From Symsagittifera roscoffensis (Eukaryota > Xenacoelomorpha > Acoela > Convolutidae), in assembly GCF_963678635.1 (NCBI RefSeq), contig NC_087063.1:45366101-45430100 (forward strand): 64,000 nt of DNA. Direction: 5' to 3'. The notes beneath the pieces were generated by a model. It was not told the origin of the DNA and did no database searches. It worked only from the letters and a program-made list of their open reading frames with translations. The position numbers and the translations under genes are program-made. Below, piece after piece: positions 10,905 through 21,626 of this stretch; the stretch's first letter is position 1; each line of letters opens with the position of its first letter.

Positions 10905-11852
10905 CCAACAATCGGAATTATCGGAGCAAGAAGATCGGCTCTTACGGGGAGTTTATTACTCTCTGACACATCCGGCGGCATATGGAAGTGTTCAAAATCT
11001 AACTCCTTCAAGTGGGCTTTCGCGCAAAAAAGTCGAGCAGTTTTTGAAATCTTCATCCACTTTTTACAAGTTCCAGCAAAATTAGTACAAGTAGAAACGT
11101 CTGGGTGGTGTCAGTTTGGGCATTAACAATATTTGGTCCATGTACGTTGCCTATATGGATAAAACCGCAAACGAGGACAGTTGTACAAAATATCCTCTAG
11201 TTGCAGTCGACGTCTTGAGTCTATACTTCAGGGTTCAAGCACTAAAGAACAGATATGCAACAACTGTGAAAGATGATTTTCTGAAAAATTTCAACATTGA
11301 TGACCTACTTTCTATTCCAAGTAAAATATGGGTAGATCAACGAAAAGAGTTCAAGGTTGTATTTGCCAAATTTTGCACCAATAAAAGAAATTGAAGTTTA
11401 TCATACTTACAGCGAATCCAAAAGTTGTGTCGCGGAACGTTTCATTAGAACGCTGAAGAGAATAATAAAAAAAAATTTTGAGCATTTGGGGAGTTTTCTT
11501 TATGTTAATAATTTGCAAAAATTTGCAGAAATTATCCATACCCACAAAAACGCCTCAACTAAAATGTCGCCAATTGATGTTGAACAAAAACACGTTAAAA
11601 GATTGGTTCAGTTAAATTTCCCCAACGCGTTCAAAATTGATAAAACGAAAAGAAAAAACAAAAGTGTGAGAAGCAGCAGATAAAAAACTAAGTTTAAATT
11701 GGGCGATTCAGTGCGCAGATTAGCTCAAACGGATATCCAATTCCGAAAAAGTTATCAGCAGTGTTTTACTTACGAGCTTTTTTAAATCAAGTTATGTTCT
11801 AAAAGACAAAAATGGAGAGGAAGTTTTGTGTAGGTTCTACGAATCGGACTAG
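10905..11852 (+). pseudogene. Polinton retroviral-type integrase
   Basis: The N-terminal segment reads LLRGVYYSLTHPAAYGSV (about 10,935-10,990). The core has NNIWSMYVAYMDK (about 11,120-11,158), LVAVDVLS, KIWVDQRKEF (about 11,322-11,350) and CVAERFIRTLK (about 11,428-11,460). The latter two give the second Asp and the Glu of the DDE triad with spacing close to D-35-E. The first Asp is expected in the WSxDLAYxDK block, where this copy has Tyr. A frameshift lies near 11,390. The C-terminal module reads FKLGDSV to CRFYESD and ends with TAG at 11,850. Polinton 2 carries a homologue. Confidence 0.85.
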
Positions 11853-11982
11853 TTAGCCACAAAAATCTGGATGATTGCTCGCGACCTCGCCACCAGGTGG
11901 TAATCAACTAAAAGCATACCTTTATTCACTCATTCATTGCTTTATTGCTTTTTAATTCAGTCGTGAAAAATCGAGCATCTGT

Positions 11983-12405
11983 TTGTCTTTCTGTCCTTTT
12001 CGAACACTTGATGGATGGTTATTAATTCTCAAAGCTTTTGTAAATCCTTTTGCTATAAAGTACGGCATCCCATTGGCCAAAAAACTTTTTATCAGTCGCT
12101 CCTCCCAAAATATTGGACGGACGATCTACACCAAAATCATCTACAAAATTTTTTTCCAGAATACAATTCGCAAACAAATAGGGGGAGGAGCACGCCGTCG
12201 TCGAAGCGTTTCAAAAAAAGAGGTGAGTCAAGCAACTCAGGAAGCCGCCATTTCAAAACAACGAAAAGGGCTCCTAAAAAGAACAAGAAAAAGGCAACGA
12301 AGAAACGGAGCAGACAAGATTTTTTCACCAAACTTGTTGATAAATCATCGAGATGGGACAAAAAGGAGAAGGAGGATCGTCGTCAAATTCTTTTGTCACA
12401 TCTGA
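11983..12405 (+). pseudogene. Small basic Polinton protein (core/PX-like)
   Basis: Two overlapping frames (11,983-12,405 and 12,015-12,422) share one degraded gene. The first gives AIKYGIPLAKKLF, matching the KYGIP-type start of a small basic Polinton protein that I recall; the second gives KKNKKKATKKRSRQDFF (about 12,279-12,329), matching its Lys/Arg-rich end. The gene is immediately upstream of the capsid gene, as is usual. A DNA-condensing or minor virion role is plausible from its charge, but this is inference. At least one frameshift separates the two halves. Confidence 0.5.
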
Positions 12406-13735
12406 GCCCCCAACATCGGTAACTCATTCAGCTCTTGATTTGTTTTCAAGTTGCCAGTACTTGAAGATTTTCAGCAAGGATGAGACAAGCGCGTCTTTCC
12501 TCCCACTAATGCGGTTGCGCCAGGCTTACAATTCGAATTGACGGGGTCAAAGACCGATGTGAGCGGAACTGTTATGGACACGAGAAACACAAATTTGATC
12601 TTCGAGCTCCAATGGTTGGGACAGGGACAACGTCGTCGGAAGCTGAGAAAGAAGAAGACGAGGAAGCGGTTGTCGACCGCACTACTCATATTAAAACGGA
12701 AAAGGCTACTTTTCTCAATAATCCTGCAGAGAGGTTTTGGCAAAATGAAGAAGTGAGTTTGAAAGAACTGTATTATCGTCATCTAACAATCTACATCCTT
12801 ACAAGCCACTTTTGAAAGTCAATTTGTCTAGTAATGCCCAATACAAACAGGGTTTTTTGGCATGCCATGGCTACGAGTTTGAAGACGATCCCAGAAAACT
12901 TCAAGACAGTACAAAGCCTTAATTTAGAAATCGATACGAACATTTAAAATCAGAAGGAAATTGGAGATATCATTTCCGACTCAACGATGCATTCTCGACC
13001 AGTATTGACAAATATCTACTACCTGGGGTTGACGTACGCCTTGGGTTAACTCGAGCCATGAATCAACTCGTTTTGGTGGAAAACTCAACAAATTGTAAAA
13101 CCCACAATTTTGGAGTAAAATTTGTGATTGCTACTTGCCTAGATCACATGCTGGAACTTAGATACAAAAATATCTTATCCATTGACCGCGCTCTTACTAG
13201 AAAAGTGACCGAACACTAGTTTAAAGAAGTTGTCGCAGCGTCTTTGCTCATTTCAAGCGGAACTAGTGTGTATTTTAGAGACGAAATTTTCAATCGGGCC
13301 CCAATAAATCGTCTACAATTATCTATTGTAACCGATGAGAACTTTACTTGAAGCTATGCAACAAATCCATTCAATTTTGAAGATTTTGACTTGTCGACAA
13401 TTCGAATAATTTGCGAGGGAAATTCTGTAGTAGGAACGCCAATCGACGTACAAAAAAGTCATGTACAAGTTTATTCGACAGCAATGAGATCGCTCGGATT
13501 CGATTACGGCGGTAAAATTTCCGCAATCACTTTATTACGGTGTGAACTCTTACGAGAGTTTTACACTTGAGCGATAGCAGTATTCGTCCGAAATTTACTG
13601 GTCTGGTGCCCGATTGAGTGTTGAACTGAAATTTGAAAAAATTACTGATAAACCTATTCGCCTGATTTTACTCGGCGAACATCGATCAGTAGTATTAATT
13701 GATCGCAACGACGAGATCATCAAAACTCTACTGTG
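12353..13735 (+). pseudogene. F54H12.2-type Polinton capsid protein
   Basis: ATG 12,353 opens a frame giving SALDLFS (about 12,428-12,450), the conserved start of the F54H12.2-like family. I take this to be the double jelly-roll major capsid protein, though assignment to major rather than minor capsid is from memory. Further matches are LQFELTGS (about 12,527-12,550), VSLNG-like text near 12,755, NPFNFEDFDLSTIRI (about 13,366-13,410), and IRLILLGEH to LIDRNDEII at the C-terminus (about 13,655-13,725). Stops and frameshifts are spread through the gene. It is followed directly by the protease. Confidence 0.75.
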
Positions 13736-13740
13736 TACAA

Positions 13741-14175
13741 TGGTTAACCATTTTGAAATGAGCAAACTGTGTTTTTTACATCCTCAACTATCATTCAGAT
13801 TTCTAGGATGTTTTCTCGGATATTGTTACAAAAATTGTTTCGCTATTATCAAAACGCAATTTTAGAGGATTGTTGGGCGAACATTGGCTTTTGTTAGCTT
13901 CAACTATTGACTCTCAGGGGCAACCAATTCTTAATTTTTATGACAGTTTCGACAGACCGATTCAAGTGTGGTTTCTCTCAATCTACAAAAGAGCTACTTT
14001 ACAAACTCAATGCCAAATAAAACAAATATTTGCTCCCTTCACTCCCTTCACTAGTTCATTTTGTGGATTTTATTGTTTACTTGTTGCACATTGTTTTTTT
14101 TTCAAAAACAAATGGAAACGCTACTTTAATTATTTTTGTTTCACAAGATTATATATTACAGTTTGTCACTTGTAA
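13741..14175 (+). pseudogene. Adenain-like cysteine protease
   Basis: Polinton proteases belong to the adenovirus endopeptidase family and mature capsid proteins. The frame 13,870-14,175 shows the catalytic order expected: GEHW (His, about 13,876), NFYDSFDRP (acidic residue, about 13,935-13,960), and SFCGFYC (nucleophile Cys, about 14,055-14,075). The N-terminal part lies in another frame (13,741-13,865), so a frameshift near 13,865 separates it from the catalytic part. The start at ATG 13,741 follows the capsid gene closely. Confidence 0.8.
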
Positions 14176-14210
14176 TTTTGTATCAATTTTAGAGCAAATA
14201 AATATGTTGC

Positions 14211-14216
14211 AATAAA
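14211..14216 (+). terminator. Candidate polyadenylation signal AATAAA
   Basis: AATAAA follows the end of the protease gene by 35 bases and lies before a convergent gene on the other strand. It is a plausible 3' end signal for the Polinton 1 capsid-protease transcript; AATAAA is common in AT-rich DNA, so this is weak evidence. Confidence 0.3.
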
Positions 14217-14431
14217 AGCCTTTTAAAAAAAGCTGCTGTTTTATAAATGTTTTCATTGCTCGTCATCTTCGCTACTGCTGCTCTCCTCGTCACTACTGCT
14301 ATCGATCGATGTGGCACCGTCGACGCACAACTCTGGCTTGGTTTCGCAAACCGCTTTGATGACCGACAGCTTGTTGAGTATCACTGAGGGCTTGAAGCCA
14401 GTAAATAATTTTTTAAGCGGAGGAAACTTCT

Positions 14432-15193
14432 CAACTGAACGATAGTAGCGAATCAGTTGACTCCTTCGTGTTCTGGCGTACGTAATTTATTTTCTTCTAA
14501 GCTTTTTGAAGCTCTTCGTCTGATTTGACCCGATCGCGTGTTGAAGACAAATACATTCCTTCAAGGATGCATTGCTGAATCCCGTTACTCGCCATTTTGA
14601 TCTTTGTAGAAAAAAGATGGCCGAGTAATTGGTTTACGTTCAGTTCTTTTAATTCTTCCGCAGTTGACGGAACAAACTCAGGCTCCTTCTACTTTTCCAA
14701 CTCCTTTTCCTCCGAATCCATTCGAAAAGAGCCCCTCAGTGCTTTCTGCATCTTTGTAAACTAAAACCAAACAAAACTGATTGAGGAAAAAAACGAGGTG
14801 TCAGGTTCAACTGAAAATAAAAAATATATACCGCTGAAGACTTCGTGACCGCAACTTCACAGTGGATGTCCTTTTGGTCGCTTCTGTCATTGCTCCCAAC
14901 AGCGTCTCTTGTTGCTCTGCCGACCTACTTTTAACCACCTCCGTCTCATTGTCGGGCGTCGTTGTCTCTCCGTAATCTGCCATCAATTCGTCCTCAATTT
15001 TGTCGAGAACCAACCGGCTGTAATCCAGGCCCTCAATCAAATCTTTCGGGTCCGTTAGCTTGGCCAGGAGCAAGCTGACAGCGGTATGCATTTGAGCCCC
15101 GTCTTGACTGCTAGGTTTCTGTGTTGATTGGATTGGTGTGTTGAATAACCCAGACATTTGTTTCATGAAACTCGTCAGGTTGAATTGGGCCAT
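14432..15193 (-). pseudogene. Convergent unrecognised Polinton 1 gene
   Basis: ATG at 15,193 starts a 128-residue frame beginning MAQFNLTSFMKQMSGLF, acidic in the middle (DKIEDELMADYGE) and basic at the end, stopping at 14,807. A second block in another frame, from ATG 14,751, runs to about 14,432 with two in-frame stops and contains KIKMASNGIQQCILEGMYL. Both blocks probably belong to one gene. A GT...AG pair at 14,831-14,761 would fit a short intron, but the joined frame hits a stop, so I do not claim splicing. The family is not recognised. Confidence 0.45.
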
Positions 15194-15261
15194 TTTTAAT
15201 GTAATTTTTAAGTTTTGCTTAAGTTGCGTTTAACTAGAAATTTTTAGGAGCGTAAATTTAA

Positions 15262-15530
15262 ACAGAACTAGATGAGTTTTTGTTTAAAAGTAGTGTTGAG
15301 AAAAGTGCTGAGATAAAAAAAATGACTAAAGTTATTAGGTGAAAAGGAGAAAATAAAGCTGTTGAAGTTGTAGAGGTGATGAGAATCATAGTTTTAAGCA
15401 GAACTAGATGAAATTTTGCTGAAATGAGGGCCGAGAAAAAGACTGAATTTTTTAGGCAAGAAAGAGAAGGTGAAGCTGCTGAAGTTTATAGACTGACTGA
15501 AATTGTAGAACTGAAGAGAATGACTGCCAA
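15262..15530. repeat. Diverged tandem repeat, unit about 138 bp, two copies
   Basis: The motif CAGAACTAGATGA occurs at about 15,262 and 15,400. A later block, TTAGGTGAAAAGGAGA near 15,337 and TTAGGCAAGAAAGAGA near 15,451, repeats with partly conserved sequence between. The copies are well diverged. The position just past the last Polinton 1 gene would suit a terminal region, but I could not establish a terminal inverted repeat. Confidence 0.5.
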
Positions 15531-15632
15531 TTTTAAAAACTGAACAGGGAAAAATGTTTTTTTTTTCTTGGTTCAATTGGAGAGATGACTTCACGATAGA
15601 ATTGATTTTAAATTATTTTTTTAAAGAACAGA

Positions 15633-15717
15633 CAACCTATAACCAATCGTAATACATAGAAAACCTATAACCAATCTTAATACATGGAAAACTATAGACA
15701 ATCTTAATACATAGGAG
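15633..15717. repeat. 28-bp tandem repeat, three copies
   Basis: Three consecutive units of the form AACCTATAACCAATCNTAAT plus ACATRG, each about 28 bp, with a few substitutions in the third. No coding sense is apparent. They lie between the Polinton 1 end and the BEL/Pao remnant. Confidence 0.85.
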
Positions 15718-16029
15718 TTGGATTTGGGACCCATCCGTGTATTCTTCTAGGATGTAAGTTTAGTAAAGCAGGTCAAATCAAGATATGGATTGAATCATAC
15801 AGTGCCTACAAACCAGTAGACGCTAGGTCCTCAGCTGATAAGATGGCGCATCAAATCCTTGATTCAACTGCATACACGATGGTCACAGATACTATGTCGG
15901 CATGCTTGGAATGAAGACAACTCAGAGTTAACAAACAATTATTTTTCCGTGTTGGCTCATTTAAAGTCGTAACGACAACGACAAAAACTCAAAGAGTCAT
16001 ACGCAAAAAAAAGACATTTCGTTTTGATT

Positions 16030-16858
16030 ATGACGAAGGGTATGTTTTTAAAGTTAATGCCCACGACCCCCGAAACCATTCCGCGAATGGATGGTATCTT
16101 CTTCACCATCCCTTGATCAACCCCAACAAGCCGGGAAAATTTAGGCGCGCCTTAATGGAGCATCGAATTTTTCATGCATCTTCCCTCAGTAAAGTTCTTC
16201 GGGTTGGTCCCGACATGCTTCAAAACCACATAGCCGTCCTAATGAGGTTCCGTCAGCATAAGTATGCTGTATCTGCTGATATAGAAGGAACGGTTATTTA
16301 GGTTGGTGTGCCTGAAGTTGATCAACCATCGCTGCGATTCATGTGGCGGTAGGATACCACAGCCGATGTGGTAACGTACCAGTGCATCCGACACATCTTC
16401 GGAAATCGGGACTCCCCCATATGTGCTAATTTTGCACTTCAGAAAACTGCTCGTGACAATCAAACAATTTTTCCAGAAGCAGCTTCTGCAGTGATGCAAA
16501 ACTTCTATATGGACGATTACCTTGATTCGTTCAAACACCATGAAGAAGCGTTAAAAAGAAGTAAAGACCTTATAGAATTTCTTAAATTGGGAGAATTCAA
16601 ATTGACAAAAATTGTAAGCAATGTAAGTATTATAAAAAATGAGTTAAGTACGTCAAGCGACGAATTAAGTCAGGTCAATAAAATTTTAGGTAGTCAAGAT
16701 AAAGCATCACATGGACTAGGTTTAAAATGGGACCATATACATGAGACAATAGTATTCAGCCGAGGTGTAAATAGAGAACTGAAAAGCAGTGTTACACATC
16801 GCACGGTTCTAACCTTTGTCTCTTCAGTCTTCGACCCTATTTGGTTGGTAACTCCATA
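16030..16858 (+). pseudogene. pol: BEL/Pao reverse transcriptase remnant
   Basis: RT blocks in order: SLSKVLRVGPDMLQNHIAVL (about 16,180-16,240) and YAVSADIEG (about 16,264-16,290), which carries the first catalytic Asp. VGVPEVDQPSLRF, HIFGNRDSP and CANFALQKTARDN follow, then the catalytic FYMDDYLDS at about 16,503-16,530. LTKIVSN (about 16,603) is the usual BEL/Pao text after the active site. The frame 16,368-16,859 is open for 163 residues; upstream parts need one stop and frame changes. The YMDD variant is within the family range. Confidence 0.85.
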
Positions 16859-17680
16859 AACTGTGAAGGAAATCACGTCTCCGTTTGAAGGAAATTTGGA
16901 AAATCAGTGGTCATTAATGAGATGACCCCCTTCCAGAAACCTTGTTTGAAAAGTTCCTCGAGTGGCATTCCCGTCTACGTATCTTAGGTCAGCTAGCAAT
17001 TATGCGCTGCTATTTTCCGTCTGCGGTTGACAAAATGAGTTACATAAAATTGGCGATAGTTCGCAAGAGGTCTACTGTTCAGTTGGATTTCTTCGCGAGC
17101 GCTCTTTAGAAACTCAAGAGACCAAACTCTCCTTCATTCTGGGTAAAGCGCGAGTAGCGCCAATGAAGGTGATGTCTATCCCTAAAGTAGAAAGTAGAAT
17201 TGCAAGCTGCCTTATTGGCCACACGCCTCAAAGAGGATTTAAATAAAGCACTTACCATCCCGGTAAACGATGTCTTCATGTGAGTAGACAGCACCATTCA
17301 GTGGCTCCATTCGTCATCGAAGCAACCAGTTTTTGTCGCAATACTCGGCAAAATAATTGAAGTCACCACCGTAGACGACTGGTATCATGTGGACACCGGT
17401 AACAATCCCGCAGACACGTGCAGCCGAGGTATTGCCGCCGAAGCTTTAAAAGACAGCAGCTGGACCCAAGGTCCAAGCTTCCTAAGAACCCGTGACTGGC
17501 CTTTCTGTCCGAATGTTGAGGTAGTCACCAAAATAAGACTCAAAGGTGCCGTTGACGATGCTATTGATACCGCATCAATTTTCGTCGCAAAACCGTCATC
17601 AATTAGCCTCAATAAAGCTCTTATGTTAATCTTTTACGCACCGTAGTATTCATCCTCAGATTAAATCCTAAGTTCCGTCA
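16859..17680 (+). pseudogene. pol: BEL/Pao connection and RNase H region remnant
   Basis: Past the RT, text such as GNLENQWS and PSTYLRS continues with many breaks. Near 17,390-17,510 the sequence gives NNPADTCSRGIAAEAL and WTQGPSFL, the characteristic end of BEL/Pao RNase H (usually NPAD..SRG...W..GP.FL). The frame 17,389-17,646 is open. No intact catalytic set can be read. Confidence 0.7.
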
Positions 17681-19064
17681 TTACCGTGAAGCAACACTTA
17701 GAATTGTCATACATTTTATGTTTGAAAAAGCAAAATTGAAACTTTTGCTCCTCTCACAAAAGGAAACATTCGCGACGTAACTGAAATTACTAGATTCTGA
17801 GAAACATGTGAAGAACATAAGTCCCATTGCAAAACTCTCCCCTTTTATCGGTTTTGGTGGTATTCTCCGGTCCACGGGCCGCATAAGCCGGTTTTCTGAA
17901 ATCGAATTCAGAACAAAACATCCCATCATACTTGATGGTCGTCACCCTTAGTGAAAGTATTTGTAAATCATCTGCAACGCAGACATGAGCATAAATCTAT
18001 GGACTATCTACATTGTCATCCAGTTGAATTATGCCATCCTAAATTTATGGTCCCTACTTCACAACATTATATTTAATTGCGTGATTTGTCGTAAATGGAA
18101 GGTAAAAACCGTCACACCGTTAATGTCTGAACTGTCAGTCAAGCGTATAGGATACTTCCAGGCGCCGATCAGTAGCTGCGGCATAGATTACTTCGGACTC
18201 TTCTATGTAAAAGTTCGCAGGAGATCCGAGAATTGTTGGGCATTTTTGTTTACTTGCTGGACCATAGGAGACATCATAGATGTTATTCCGTCAATGGACG
18301 CTAGATCTTGCGTAATGGGAGTAGAAAGTTCATCGTAAGGCGTGAAACCCCATCAATTATTTGATCTGACAATTGAACGAACTTTGTCCGCGCAGAGAAA
18401 GAGCTTCTTCTGTGCACTCGAGCGTCGAATAACCTCGCACCCGCCCTTCTTGTACACAAAGTTATAGACTGGAAGTACAACCCTCCATCAGCGCCCCACC
18501 CTGAAGACTCGTGAGAACGGCTTGTACGTAGTTGCAAGAGAGTGTTTTACTCGATAATCACAATTCGAAAATGACTGAAGAAGTTCTTCAGACAATTTTC
18601 TCCCTCGTTGAACAGTTTTTAAAAAACTTCTTCTTACATCTGTTAGCAGTGACCCAAATGAACTTGAGGCAACCATTTCTTAGTGGGACAGCATTCCGTG
18701 AGTTTTCCCTCAGTAGCAACAGATGATCATTTCGACCCCCTCACGCGCTACCTCCACGCACAAGCCTATGCCAACGCCATCTGGACTCGATGGTTACGAG
18801 AGTACGAACCTTCTCTCAACAAACACCATAATTGGCACACACCCGCCGAACATAACCTCAAGTCTGGAGATCTTGTTTGAAGTGTAGAGGAAAGTAGCCC
18901 TGGCGGATACTATCCCCTAGCACGTATCTTAAGCCTGAATTTTGGCAAAGATGCGATCGCCCGCTCCGCATTACTGAAAACCGCTACAGGAGAATTAAGT
19001 CGGCCTCTTGTAAATCTCTCTCCAGTACTTGCTCCTTTGGGGCCCGAGGATATTTCCACTTGAA
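17681..19064 (+). pseudogene. pol: BEL/Pao integrase remnant
   Basis: GGILRSTGRIS near 17,860 and KHPIILDG near 17,920 match the N-terminal integrase region. SCGIDYFGLF (about 18,175-18,205) carries the first core Asp (GIDYFGP in relatives). WKYNPPSAPH and ERLVRSCKRV (about 18,470-18,545) match the block before the catalytic Glu region. The C-terminal block has IWTRWLREYEPSL (about 18,780-18,818), SGDLV and ALLKTATGELSRP, ending with TGA at 19,062. Stops interrupt it throughout. Confidence 0.8.
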
Positions 19065-20894
19065 AAGTAAGTTTGAAAAGCACTTGTAATTTGGAACTAT
19101 AAAGCCAGTAAAACTAAAACGAAATAAGAACACATGGCGGGGCGGTCTAAGCTAAAGTCCAAGTTTAGTTGCAGCACCCCCCTGGCGTAGTTTTGAGCCC
19201 CCCAGGCCATATGGTCATTTAGTTGTTAATAGGGAAAGTGTTTGGTGACCTTAATTTACTTTTTTTAACCTATTAGTTATATAATACTTATGTAATAATT
19301 ATGCAATAATTTCAAAATAATTACGTAATTGTGTAAAAACTACTGAAGCTCGTTTTGCGAGCTCGTATAAACGTAAAACGTGAACCAATGGATTTCGACC
19401 TTGTCCGAACTCAAAACTACTGGTTTTTGGCTGCTAACTTCCGTGTTTGCTGTCAACTATTGCTGCAAAAAAACTGATACTAAAATGGTTTTGTGTGCGT
19501 TTCAAGATTTATAGTCTGTGTTAATGGTTGACTCTGTTCAGAACATTTTCGAAGAGTTCAGCATTCATTATCGATTTTTTTTGCTGTTATTTTCCCGATG
19601 AAATCTCATTAAGTTGACAATTTTGGAACCCGTTTTTCTTGAACTACCGAAAACCGATCTACCCTACAACAGCCGGACCCGAATATGAGTAGTAGAAAGA
19701 ATTGTTGGTAATTTTGTCAGTTTTACAGTTAAAAAACCTAGATAATTGCCATTTAACAGCAAGTGACATTGATTTTTCTCTGTTTTTCGCAAGTAGGTGC
19801 TTTCGTAGCTGGCCTACTTATCTGTCTATTTTCCTAGTTATCTGTCAACAATTAAGAGATCGACATGAAGGTTGTTATCTTGACCTGCGGTGAAAGATTC
19901 CTTATCTGCTGATATGATAGGCTTCTTGATTGCTATAACTTTCCCCTTTCGACAGAAATCAAGTAAAGTCTGGCCTATCCTTTGACATGCTTTACTCTGA
20001 AGCTCGCTAGCATGTTGGCCTTAATCAATTTGCTAAAACTCAAAACCAACTCTTTTTGTCTCTATTTGTCCTCAGAGTAAAAATTTGGTTATATTTTTTG
20101 TTGAGTTCAGCGTCCTTCTCCTTGAGAAGATGGTTGAGTTACACTTCACCATCTCTTGTGTCGATTCTTAAAAATGAGGTAAGACTGTGAATGTACTGTC
20201 AATAGACGCTTCTGATAGTCTATAATTTCTGGCGCGTGGAAAGATAGCCCTCTAGCTTTGAGCTCTAATTTTGCATAATTTTATTTATTTGGCCGAAGTA
20301 AAATACATTTGAACTTGAGTAGTCTTGCGGCTGAAGGGAAGTTTGCATGAAGTTGTTTGATTGCATAAACCTTCTGATAGTCGTTGACTTAGAGTAGAGT
20401 GCCGTTTGAAATTACCTTTGATTTATTGATACTGAATAAATTTGTTTGAATGTGTACGTAGGAAGTGTTGGGTAAGCCTTTGATATGTCTATACCATTGC
20501 ACGCATCATCGAAGTTCACAATTACTCAACCACAGATTTTTTACCAGCCCTTTTGTAACGAAATCAAAGTGAGATATCGAAAAATTTCCATAAGTAGAGT
20601 ACTGCAAGAAACTCTATGCTATTGGCGCTGCATTTTTGCTAGACGACGTTCACAAAACTAGATGTACAAGCAATAGCTACTAAAAATTCTAGCTCGGGTT
20701 CTAGAGTTGCTGGCTATTCTTTGTCACTTGCGTCACATGTTCCTTTTGCACTATTTTGATGTTTCGTTTGATATAATTTTCGGGATATAGCCATGAATTA
20801 AAATGTCTTCTAGAAAGCGCTATCTGCTTCTCAAAAGCAAATAATCTTAGATGTTCGTTATGAATCTGAAAGCTCGAAATCAACTTGGACATAT
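19065..20894. other. No recognisable gene
   Basis: AT-rich sequence with no long frame and no match that I recognise. A short C-rich patch (about 19,175-19,205) with CCCCCCTGG and CCCCCCAGG follows the BEL/Pao pol and could include a remnant LTR edge, but no partner was found. Confidence 0.5.
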
Positions 20895-21235
20895 TGGAAC
20901 CAGTTTAAAACTAGTATTTATAACCAATTATATTCCTGATAAAACTATCCCTATAAAATATTCCTTACTAACCAACCATGATCCATAACTAACACTCACA
21001 ATTATTTGTAGTGCTGAAACTACTTGTAGTTTCAGCACCAGATTAATATGAATAAATCTTAGAAGACAGTTGTTCTCCTTTAGAACAAGTTCCATAAACC
21101 TAACTCGCGAATACCAGAATACACAAGATCTATTGAGACTAGTATATATAAGATTAAGATTAAGAATTACGAATCTACCCGGTCACTACCCAGCCGAAAA
21201 TAAGATAGCGTGAAGAACAGTCGGTGTACTTTATT
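20895..21235 (-). repeat. Diverged solo LTR of the 18.7-kb element family, reverse orientation
   Basis: The reverse complement shares with the LTRs at 38,639 and 56,956 the block GTACACCGNCTG...CACGCTATCTTATTTTCGG, the inverted repeat at 21,011-21,038, and the end GGTTCCA (here TGGAACC at 20,895-20,901). The far edge is uncertain because the first bases of the LTR are not clearly preserved. No coding sequence of the family lies next to it, so it looks like a solo LTR. It is in the opposite orientation to the other three copies. Confidence 0.65.
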
Positions 21236-21367
21236 GAAGCAGGCTCTGGCATCAGCTCAATATGATTAAGAAAACTTATAAAAAATCTGTGATGTGTTAG
21301 CCGCTTCGGAGGTTTTACAGCCATGCCTGCTTCAATCTTCGAATCGTTCGGCCTGAAACCATTTCGT

Positions 21368-21624
21368 TGAGATAGGGACCAGTTTTGAGTTTATGTAAGT
21401 GCTACCAATTTGTTTGAGATAGGAACCAGTTTTGAGTTTATGTAAGTGCTATCAATTTGTTCCTGCTGTCTGGAGACCTGCTGTCGTGACCTTGCGATCT
21501 CTAATGTCCGATGTGATCTGAAATAGAACAGTGTAGTAAGATTTCGACTTGATGCCTAACAGTTGCCTACAATTAAACTTAACAAACTAACCTTATTTAC
21601 GACACTATACATTTCCGTACTTCA
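21368..21624 (+). repeat. 5' LTR of the Gypsy element
   Basis: Starts TGAGATAGGG and ends CTTCA, matching 27,194-27,450 over its full 257 bp. The first 94 bp after the opening T are two tandem copies of a 47-bp unit (GAGATAGG..CCAGTTTTGAG to AATTTGTTT/C). The same double unit is present in the 3' LTR, so it is part of the family LTR. Confidence 0.9.
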
Positions 21625-21626
21625 TC

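Larger units (their letters stand above)
1..15193 (+). mobile_element. Decayed Polinton/Maverick transposon 1 (left end off window)
   Basis: The gene set seen here in order is protein-primed DNA polymerase B, packaging ATPase, retroviral-type integrase, small basic protein, F54H12.2-type capsid protein and adenain-like protease, with one convergent gene on the other strand. This combination is diagnostic of Polintons (Mavericks), 15-20 kb self-synthesising DNA transposons related to adintoviruses. Every gene carries frameshifts or stops, so the element is dead. No terminal inverted repeat was identified; the left end lies outside the window and the right end is placed only at the last recognised gene. 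The middle part (5.7-9.3 kb) holds frames I cannot name. Confidence 0.85.
15740..19064 (+). mobile_element. BEL/Pao LTR retrotransposon, pol remnant
   Basis: Reverse transcriptase, RNase H region and integrase blocks of BEL/Pao type are found in order on +, ending with the typical C-terminal block and a stop at 19,064. No gag and no pair of LTRs was identified. The many stops and frameshifts show an old insertion. Confidence 0.8.

Noticed and set aside
14761-14831. 71-bp intron in the convergent Polinton 1 gene
   Set aside because: GT and AG are present, but the spliced frame meets a stop within a few codons.
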